NCBI GenBank assembly: GCA_018374635.1
Contig: JAHAEW010000054.1
Location: 1 to 20,993, forward strand
Direction: 5' to 3'
Length of the DNA: 20,993 nucleotides
DNA from: Clostridiales bacterium
Lineage (GTDB): Bacteria; Bacillota; Clostridia; Oscillospirales; Oscillospiraceae
A model generated the notes under the pieces. That model made no database searches and was not told the DNA's origin. It saw only the letters and a list, made by a program, of their open reading frames with translations. This document shows, in pieces, positions 16,549-20,993 of the stretch. Position 1 is the stretch's first letter. Each line of letters begins with the position of its first letter. The position numbers and the translations under genes are program-made.

Positions 16549-16578
16549 ATTCTATACCGGCTCCGTTTCCCCTGTCAA
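16549..16578 (-). promoter_or_regulatory. Promoter of the riboswitch-thiT-HAD unit
   Basis: On the minus strand a perfect TTGACA (16573-16578) precedes TATAGAAT. The -10 box can be read as TAGAAT (16549-16554, spacing 18) or TATAGA (16551-16556, spacing 16). Transcription would start near 16542, just before the aptamer. The -35 box overlaps the last codons of rluD, and no terminator lies between, so read-through from lspA-rluD is possible. Confidence 0.75.
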
Positions 16579-17495
16579 GGCGCGCAGCCCATCCGGCGCA
16601 GCTTGGCCAGCACGGCCTGGAACCAGTCGGGCAGAGGGCACTCCACCGTGATGCGCTCCCCGGTGCGGGGGTGGACGAAGGAGAGCCGCCGGGCGTGGAG
16701 ACACTGGCCCGCCAGGCCGGGGTAGGGACGCTTGCTCCCGTACACCACGTCCCCCAGCAGGGGGTGGCCGATGGACGCCATGTGTACCCGGATCTGGTGG
16801 GTGCGCCCGGTCTCCAGACGGCACTGGATGTAGGCGTATCCGCTCAGCCGCTCCAGCACGGTCCAGTGGGTGACGGCCTGCCGCCCCTCCGGGTCCACCG
16901 CCATGCGCTTGCGGTCGGTGCGGTGCCGGGCAATGGGGGCGTTCACGGTGCCCTGGTCCTCCCGGAGGTTGCCCACGCAGATGGCCTCATACTCCCGGTA
17001 GAGGGAGTGGTCCTGGAGCTGTTCGGCCAGCCCCAGATGGGCAAAGTCGTTCTTGGCGGCGATGAGCAGGCCGGAGGTGTCCCGGTCGATGCGGTGCACG
17101 ATGCCGGGCCGCAGCTCCCCGTTGATGCCCGAGAGGCTGTCGCCGCAGTGGTGGAGGAGGGCATTGACCAGCGTGCCGTCCGGGTGGCCGGCGGCCGGGT
17201 GGACCACCATGCCAACGGGCTTGTTGACCACGATGACGTCGTCGTCCTCATACACCACGTCCAGCGGAATGTCCTGGGGCAGGATGTCCACCGGCTCTGG
17301 CTCCGGGAGGGAGAGGATCAGCGTATCCCCTTCGGTGAGCTTCTCGTTCTTTTTCACGGAGGCGCCGTTTTTCCGCACCGCCCCCTCCTCCAGCAGCCGC
17401 TGGGCGGCCGAGCGGGTGAGGCCCTCCACCGTCCGGGCCAGGAAGCTGTCGGCCCGCTCGCCGGTCCGGTCAGCCCGCAGTTCCAGCGTCGTCAT
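16575..17495 (-). CDS. rluD: RluA/RluD family ribosomal large-subunit pseudouridine synthase
   Basis: Converts specific uridines of RNA (helix 69 of 23S rRNA in RluD proper) to pseudouridine. The 306-residue protein has an N-terminal S4 RNA-binding domain (about 14-62, RADSFLARTVEGLTRSAAQ), then the catalytic domain. HRIDRDTSG (134-142) holds the catalytic aspartate D137, and GRTHQIRVHMASIGHPLLGD is the other main block. ATG 17495 has AAAGGAG 7 nt upstream; in-frame codons before it lack a site. It overlaps the lspA stop by 26 nt. The lspA-rluD arrangement is the common Firmicute one (B. subtilis lspA-ylyB), which favours the RluD-like subgroup, though the exact target base is not provable here. 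Confidence 0.93.
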   Translation of the reverse strand: MTTLELRADRTGERADSFLARTVEGLTRSAAQRLLEEGAVRKNGASVKKNEKLTEGDTLILSLPEPEPVDILPQDIPLDVVYEDDDVIVVNKPVGMVVHPAAGHPDGTLVNALLHHCGDSLSGINGELRPGIVHRIDRDTSGLLIAAKNDFAHLGLAEQLQDHSLYREYEAICVGNLREDQGTVNAPIARHRTDRKRMAVDPEGRQAVTHWTVLERLSGYAYIQCRLETGRTHQIRVHMASIGHPLLGDVVYGSKRPYPGLAGQCLHARRLSFVHPRTGERITVECPLPDWFQAVLAKLRRMGCAP

Positions 17496-17961
17496 GGCCG
17501 CTCTCCTTTCCCTCCAGCTTCTCATAGAGGAAGAGATAGTAGGCACAGAAGCCGATGCCCCCCAGCACCACGCAGATGTCGGCCACGTTAAAGACCGCGA
17601 AGTTTATAAACGTGGTCTCAAACATATCGGTGACAAAGCGGAAGAGGGCCCGGTCGATGAGGTTGCCCACCGCCCCCGCCAGCACCACCGCCACACAAAG
17701 GCGGCCCATCCGGGTCCGGGTGACCCAGCCCTTGACCAGCACCAGGGTCAGCAGGACCGACACGACCAGCGAGAGCAGGGTGAGCACCCAGGTGTGCTCC
17801 GAGAGCATGGAAAAGGCCGCCCCGGTATTCTGTACATAGGTCAGGTCCATCACATGGGGCAGGAAAGGGATGGACTCCCCCAGCGGGATGTTGGCCCGCA
17901 CCAAGTATTTGACCACCTGGTCGATGGCCACCAGGGCCGCAACAAGCACTGCATACAGCAT
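17470..17961 (-). CDS. lspA: Lipoprotein signal peptidase (signal peptidase II)
   Basis: Inner-membrane aspartyl protease that cleaves the signal peptide of prolipoproteins after lipidation. The 163-residue protein has four hydrophobic segments. DQVVKYLV (14-21), QNTGAAFSML (44-53) and GAVGNLIDR (96-104) are family blocks. The catalytic pair is D112 in VTDMFE and D128 in FNVADI. ATG 17961 has AAAGGAG 7 nt upstream. It is the first gene of the lspA-rluD transcript with its own promoter. The region before it, usually occupied by or close to ileS in Firmicutes, is filled with about 1.1 kb of accessory DNA. Confidence 0.96.
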   Translation of the reverse strand: MLYAVLVAALVAIDQVVKYLVRANIPLGESIPFLPHVMDLTYVQNTGAAFSMLSEHTWVLTLLSLVVSVLLTLVLVKGWVTRTRMGRLCVAVVLAGAVGNLIDRALFRFVTDMFETTFINFAVFNVADICVVLGGIGFCAYYLFLYEKLEGKESGHDDAGTAG

Positions 17962-17993
17962 GAAAAGGCTCCTTTGGAAGTTAGAATCGTTTT

Positions 17994-18022
17994 ATTTTAT
18001 CACGGTTCCGGCGGTGTGGCAA
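17994..18022 (-). promoter_or_regulatory. lspA-rluD promoter
   Basis: On the minus strand TTGCCA (18017-18022) and TAAAAT (17994-17999) are separated by exactly 17 bp. The start would be near 17987, about 26 nt before the lspA ATG. The left end of the inverted-repeat element begins only 8 bp beyond the -35 box. Confidence 0.7.
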
Positions 18023-18030
18023 CTGGAGTA

Positions 18031-18515
18031 CGCCTGCCCGGCGGGGATCGCCTCCCCGGCGAGGGGAGCGCGCCTATTCGGCGGGAACCCCTCTTTCTTT
18101 TCGAAAAGAAAGAGGGGGGAAAGAAAACGCCGGAGGGGGAACAAGGGTGATTCCCCCTCCGGACCTCCCCCTCAGTGCATCCCCGGCGGAAAAGAGGGAG
18201 CAGCGTCAGCAGAGGTGCATACCCATATCCGTGAGAGCCTTTCGCCGCTGACGAGAGGTTTTGGTCTGGCACTTTCGGTAGCGCTCAACTTCGACCCTCG
18301 TCGGGAGAGAGCACCCAGTTTACTACCAGGCTCACCAGGTACCTCATAGGCGGAAAGCCATTGCCTTTGGCTCACCGCACCCATGCAATTGCTGAGACTT
18401 TCAGCTTAGCCCGTTGGGGCGTACTTGGAGGGGGTGCCGGGGGAACCATCCCCCGGCCCGTTCTTTCCCACCGCTTTCTTACGGAAAAGAAAGCGGTGCC
18501 CCCGCCGGGCAGGCG
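18031..18515. repeat. 485-bp non-coding element with terminal inverted repeats and matched hairpin arms
   Basis: The ends are a perfect 16-bp inverted repeat, CGCCTGCCCGGCGGGG (18031-18046) and its reverse complement (18500-18515). Moving inward, both arms carry the same ordered parts. First is a CTTTCTTTTC/AAGAAAG hairpin: left 18088-18117, a perfect 30-bp palindrome; right 18469-18498, a 12-bp stem. Next is GGGAAAGAA (18117-18125; inverted at 18461-18469). Then comes a CCGG-G-rich hairpin (left 18130-18162, 12-bp stem; right 18436-18457, 9-bp stem), then CCCCCTC. The left arm has about 40 extra bases after the terminal repeat. No open frame inside resembles a protein, and no target-site duplication is evident. 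A MITE-like non-autonomous element or a self-folding RNA locus are the main readings. Confidence 0.75.
18204..18405 (-). ncRNA. Candidate structured RNA in the core of the inverted-repeat element
   Basis: Between the arms several stems can be drawn. CGTCAGC (18204-18210) pairs with GCTGACG (18247-18253). GCGG-AA-AGCCA (18350-18360) pairs with TGGCT-CA-CCGC (18368-18378) around a 7-nt loop. GCTGA (18391-18395) pairs with TCAGC (18401-18405). Two further stems, GUGCUC/GAGCGC (18309-18314 with 18281-18286) and GCGCU/AGUGC, form with G-U pairs only on the minus strand; on the plus strand they would have A-C mismatches. These last two share bases and are alternatives. I do not recognise it as 6S RNA, RNase P RNA, SRP RNA or tmRNA. 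No clear promoter was found, so strand and existence are tentative. Confidence 0.4.
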
Positions 18516-18548
18516 GCCCGTCCGGCGAGGACACCAGCAAAAGGCCGA

Positions 18549-18728
18549 TTATTCCTCCGGCTCCACGGGGATCTTGCCGTGCTCCTTCTCGTACTGCTCC
18601 AGATAGGTCTCCACCGCCAGGCAGAGCTGCATATTGATGGAGCGCTTGTCCCGTTTGGCTAAAACTTTAATTTTTTCCATATGCTCTTTTTCCAAGCGCA
18701 ACGGATACGGATTGGCCTGTACAGACAT
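18549..18728 (-). CDS. Small ribbon-helix-helix (Arc/CopG-like) DNA-binding protein A
   Basis: A 59-residue basic-acidic protein with the expected layout of a ribbon-helix-helix repressor. A short strand around NPYPLRL (6-12) is followed by helix 1 EKEHMEKIKVLAKRDK, a turn RS (29-30), then helix 2 INMQLCLAVETYLEQYEKE. Such proteins bind DNA as dimers by inserting the strand into the major groove. ATG 18728 has AGGAG 8 nt upstream; a GTG three codons earlier abuts that site and is rejected. It is divergent from a second 59-residue protein that aligns with it without gaps over 45 residues, about 10 of them identical. No toxin or other partner gene is adjacent. The function is inferred from shape only. 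Confidence 0.8.
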   Translation of the reverse strand: MSVQANPYPLRLEKEHMEKIKVLAKRDKRSINMQLCLAVETYLEQYEKEHGKIPVEPEE

Positions 18729-18763
18729 CGTCGTCACTCCTAATGACTCTAATAGATGCTATT

Positions 18764-18792
18764 ATCATACCCGCTCTACTTTTTTACAACAA
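18764..18792 (-). promoter_or_regulatory. Promoter of RHH gene A
   Basis: On the minus strand TTGTTG (18787-18792) and TATGAT (18764-18769) are separated by exactly 17 bp. The predicted start, near 18757, falls inside the TCTAATAGAT copy at 18748-18757, so a protein bound there would block initiation. Confidence 0.6.
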
Positions 18793-18817
18793 TAGTTCTA
18801 ATAGATACAAATAGATA

Positions 18818-18845
18818 TTGACTATATCTATCTAAATGATATTAT
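18818..18845 (+). promoter_or_regulatory. Promoter of RHH gene B, -35 box inside a palindrome
   Basis: TTGACT (18818-18823) and TATTAT (18840-18845) are separated by 16 bp. The start would be near 18852, giving a leader of about 18 nt. The -35 hexamer occupies the centre of the ATAGATAT-TGACT-ATATCTAT palindrome, a layout that suggests repression by competition with RNA polymerase. Confidence 0.6.
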
Positions 18846-18869
18846 ATAGATACAAAGGAGGTGACACCT

Positions 18870-19049
18870 ATGTCTAATTCCAAAAAAGACCAGTGCATTT
18901 CCGTCCAGGTCCCCCCGGAACTCAAGGCCAAAGCCCGCGCCCTGTCCAAGCAGACCAACCGCTCTCTGTCCCGCTATGTCCGCCTGGTGCTGCGCAGCCA
19001 TATCCGGGAGTATGAATTGCTCTACGGCCCTGTCTCTACCGATCCGTGA
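18870..19049 (+). CDS. Small ribbon-helix-helix (CopG-like) DNA-binding protein B
   Basis: A 59-residue basic protein. The strand region is QCISVQV (8-14), followed by helix 1 PELKAKARALSKQTN, a turn RS (31-32), then helix 2 LSRYVRLVLRSHIREYELLYG. The VPPELKAKARALSKQTNRSLS pattern is very like CopG/MetJ-type repressors and the antitoxins of that fold. ATG 18870 has AAGGAGG 8 nt upstream; a GTG at 18861 overlaps that site and is rejected. It is divergent from protein A and shares the repeat-bearing intergenic region. Codon use is GC-rich like the host genes, in contrast to the AT-rich control region. A strong terminator follows directly, so there is no co-transcribed toxin gene. Confidence 0.82.
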   Translation: MSNSKKDQCISVQVPPELKAKARALSKQTNRSLSRYVRLVLRSHIREYELLYGPVSTDP

Positions 19050-19050
19050 T

Positions 19051-19089
19051 AAAAGCCCGCTCCCGGAAGGTTCCGGGAGCGGGCTTTTT
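19051..19089. terminator. Bidirectional terminator between RHH gene B and ileS
   Basis: An 18-bp inverted repeat (19051-19068 with 19071-19088, central GG) starts with AAAA and ends with TTTTT. It begins 1 nt after the RHH gene B stop and lies about 25 nt past the ileS stop on the other strand, so it can end both convergent transcripts. It also means ileS transcripts probably do not continue into lspA. Confidence 0.9.
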
Positions 19090-19114
19090 ATAAAATCGGA
19101 TTTTAAGGGGGAAA

Positions 19115-20993
19115 TTAACCCTCCACCACGGCGGCGCAACGGTCGCACAGCTCGGCGTGGTGACCCTCAGTCCCGATGGAATCGCAGTGGTTCCAGCAGC
19201 GGGGGCACTTGGGGGCTTCAGAGAGCTTCACGGCGATGGTGCAGGGGATGAGGGACTCCTCGTTCCGCTCGCCCTCCACCGCCTCGGTGGTAACGGTGAC
19301 CTTGGACACGATGCACAGGCTGGCCAGGTCCACGCCGGCCAGGAAAGCGGCGTCCGCCTCAGACACGGAGAGGGTGATCTCGGTGTCCTGGGCCTTCTTA
19401 AACACGCCGGCATTGCGGGCGTTCTCCAGGGCCTTGTTCACCGCGTCGCGCAGGCCGACCAGCTTCTCCCAGCGGGCCTTGGCGGTCTCGTCCAGGGCGT
19501 AGGCGGCGTTGTCGCCGGGCATGTCGTTGAAGAGGACGCTCTCACCGTCCACATCCGCGGCGTGCTTCATGGCGTGCCAGATCTCGTCGGAGGTGAAGGC
19601 CAGGATGGGCGCGATGAGCCGGGTCATGCCGTCCAGGATGCGGTAGAGGGCGGTCTGGGCGGAGCGGCGCTCGGCCTCATTGCCGCAGTAGAGGCGGTCC
19701 TTGATGATGTCCAGGTAGAAGTTGGACATATCCACCACGCAGAAGTTGTAGACGGCGCGGTAGACGGCGTGGAACTCATAGCGGTCGTAGGCGGCGCGGA
19801 CTGTCCTGACCAGCTCGTTGAAGCGGTACAGGGCGTAGCGGTCCAGCTCCAGCAGGCCCTCCACGGCCACGGCGTCCGTGTCGGGGGCGAAGTCGCAGAG
19901 GTTCCCCAGCATATACCGGGCGGTGTTGCGGATCTTCAGGTAGGCCTGGGAGAGCTGCTTCATGATGTCCTTGGAAATGCGCATGTCCTGGGTGTAGTCG
20001 GCGCTGGCCACCCACAGGCGGAGCATGTCCGCGCCGTAGTCCTTGATGACCTCGTCGGGGGAGACGGCATTGCCCAGGGACTTGTGCATCGCTTTGCCCT
20101 CGCCGTCCACGGTCCAGCCGTGGGTGGCGATCTGCTTGTAGGGGGCCACGCCGTTCACCGCGATGGAGGTGAGCATGGAGGACTGGAACCAGCCCCGGTA
20201 CTGGTCGCCGCCCTCCAGGTAGAGGTCGGCGGGGTATTTGAGATAGGGCCGCTCATCGGCCACGGCGGCCCAGGTGGAGCCGGAGTCGAACCACACGTCC
20301 ATGATGTCGGTCTCTTTGCTGAAATGGGCCTTGCCGCACTTGGGGCAGACGAAGCCCTCGGGCAGCAGGCCGGCGGCCTCCCGGTCAAACCAGACGTTGG
20401 AGCCCTGCTCCCGGAACAGCGCCGCCACATGGGCGATGGTCTCGGGGGTGACGATGTCGGCGCCGCAGTCGTCGCAGTAGAAGATGGGGATGGGCACGCC
20501 CCAGACACGCTGGCGGCTGATGCACCAGTCGGAGCGCTCGGTGATCATGCTGGTCATGCGCTCCTTGCCCCACTCGGGCTTCCACTGGATGGAGTCGCAG
20601 GCCTTCACGGCCGCGTCCTTGATGGCGTCCACGGAGCAGAACCACTGCTCCGTGGCCCGGTAGATGATGGGGTTCTTGCAGCGCCAGCAGTGGGGGTAGG
20701 AGTGGGTGATGTTCTCCCTGGCGACCAGGAAGCCCTCCTTCTCCAGATCCTCCACCACCATGTCGTTGCCCTTGGCGTAGAACTGGCCATTGTACCGCTC
20801 GTCGGTCATGACGCCCTTGGCGTTCACCGGCACGGGCACGCCGATGTGGGTGAGGCCGGCCTTGTCGTACTGCTGGCAGATCTGGAAGTCCTCCGCGCCG
20901 AAGCCGGGGGCGGTGTGGACGCAGCCGGAGCCGGCGTCCAGGGTGACATGCTCGCCGTTGAGGATGACGCTCTCCCGGTCGAAGAGGGGGTGC
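19115..20993 (-). CDS. ileS: Isoleucyl-tRNA synthetase, C-terminal part (5' end outside window)
   Basis: Charges tRNA-Ile with isoleucine and edits valine. About 625 residues are visible; the reading frame stays open to the window edge (last whole codon at 20992), so the start and the HIGH motif lie outside. Visible blocks in order are the editing-domain segment GSGCVHTAPGFGAEDF, then SYPHCWRCKNPIIYRATEQWF, SDWCISRQRVWGVPIPIFYC, DVWFDSGSTWAA, and the KMSKS-region block GEGKAMHKSLGN (AMHKS at 20078-20092). The anticodon-binding domain follows. The C-terminus has a zinc-finger pattern CPRCWNH ... LCDRCA, marking the bacterial IleRS1 type. In Firmicutes ileS usually precedes lspA; here they are separated by an accessory insert. 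Confidence 0.97.
   Translation of the reverse strand, partial: HPLFDRESVILNGEHVTLDAGSGCVHTAPGFGAEDFQICQQYDKAGLTHIGVPVPVNAKGVMTDERYNGQFYAKGNDMVVEDLEKEGFLVARENITHSYPHCWRCKNPIIYRATEQWFCSVDAIKDAAVKACDSIQWKPEWGKERMTSMITERSDWCISRQRVWGVPIPIFYCDDCGADIVTPETIAHVAALFREQGSNVWFDREAAGLLPEGFVCPKCGKAHFSKETDIMDVWFDSGSTWAAVADERPYLKYPADLYLEGGDQYRGWFQSSMLTSIAVNGVAPYKQIATHGWTVDGEGKAMHKSLGNAVSPDEVIKDYGADMLRLWVASADYTQDMRISKDIMKQLSQAYLKIRNTARYMLGNLCDFAPDTDAVAVEGLLELDRYALYRFNELVRTVRAAYDRYEFHAVYRAVYNFCVVDMSNFYLDIIKDRLYCGNEAERRSAQTALYRILDGMTRLIAPILAFTSDEIWHAMKHAADVDGESVLFNDMPGDNAAYALDETAKARWEKLVGLRDAVNKALENARNAGVFKKAQDTEITLSVSEADAAFLAGVDLASLCIVSKVTVTTEAVEGERNEESLIPCTIAVKLSEAPKCPRCWNHCDSIGTEGHHAELCDRCAAVVEG

Larger units (their letters stand above)
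18748..18851. promoter_or_regulatory. ATAGAT operator-like repeats between the two RHH genes
   Basis: The motif ATAGAT occurs at 18752-18757, 18801-18806, 18811-18816 and 18846-18851, and inverted (ATCTAT) at 18826-18831. The longer TCTAATAGAT is repeated exactly at 18748-18757 and 18797-18806. ATAGATAT (18811-18818) and ATATCTAT (18824-18831) form a perfect 8-5-8 inverted repeat. The strip is markedly AT-rich against GC-rich flanks. Short iterated half-sites are usual targets of RHH proteins; binding here is inferred. Confidence 0.65.

Noticed and set aside
14724..17591. Large plus-strand open frames over azlD, the HAD gene, thiT and rluD (14724-16397 and 16404-17591)
   Set aside because: They run through a terminator, a TPP riboswitch and several verified genes on the minus strand, and have no plausible start site.
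18000..18662. Several small open frames of 60-160 codons on both strands within the inverted-repeat element
   Set aside because: They cross palindromes and GC-rich hairpins, lack ribosome binding sites, and their translations show only R, P, S and G-rich sequence.
18748..18851. Short CRISPR-like or iteron origin array
   Set aside because: The repeated unit is only 6-10 bp with irregular spacing, and no cas or replication initiation gene is near; operator half-sites fit better.
18549..19049. Type II toxin-antitoxin module
   Set aside because: Both proteins look like the DNA-binding partner. No RelE/ParE/MazF/PIN-like gene is next to either one, and protein B is followed at once by a terminator.

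Overview
This GC-rich window looks like chromosome of a gut-type anaerobic Firmicute (Clostridia, Oscillospiraceae-like). The evidence is a single-chain pyruvate:ferredoxin oxidoreductase, a TPP-riboswitch-controlled ThiT transporter, AzlCD, a ThiI without a rhodanese domain, and consensus SigA-type promoters with AGGAGG ribosome binding sites. The genus assignment is an inference from gene content and base composition only.

Layout, left to right. 1-142: a short intergenic stretch of stacked inverted repeats. 143-5216 (minus): a MATE efflux transporter with its own promoter, and nifJ with its own terminator. 5217-5553: an AT-rich divergent control region serving nifJ (minus) and a ComM/YifB AAA ATPase (plus). 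7079-7123: a perfect hairpin that can end both comM and the convergent operon. 7125-13596 (minus): a probable five-gene operon, lipid kinase - mnmG - mnmA - thiI - cinA, dominated by tRNA modification enzymes (U34 carboxymethylaminomethylation, U34 2-thiolation, U8 4-thiolation). 13772-14850 (plus): azlCD, a branched-chain amino acid exporter, expressed divergently from the lipid kinase. 14910-16578 (minus): a thiamine-responsive unit of promoter, TPP riboswitch, intrinsic terminator, thiT and a HAD phosphatase. 16575-17961 (minus): lspA and rluD, overlapping. 19115-20993 (minus): the C-terminal two thirds of ileS, cut by the window edge.

The most unusual part is 18023-19090. In many Firmicutes ileS lies just upstream of lspA and rluD. 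Here about 1.1 kb of accessory DNA separates them. It contains two units. The first is a 485-bp non-coding element (18031-18515) bounded by a perfect 16-bp terminal inverted repeat. Its two arms carry the same ordered set of hairpins, and its core of about 230 nt folds into several more stems. The second is a divergent pair of 59-residue ribbon-helix-helix-like proteins. They share an AT-rich 141-bp intergenic region that holds repeated ATAGAT motifs, and an 8-5-8 palindrome there surrounds the -35 box of the plus-strand gene. I read this as a small self-regulated DNA-binding module next to a MITE-like or structured-RNA element. I recognise neither unit as a named system.
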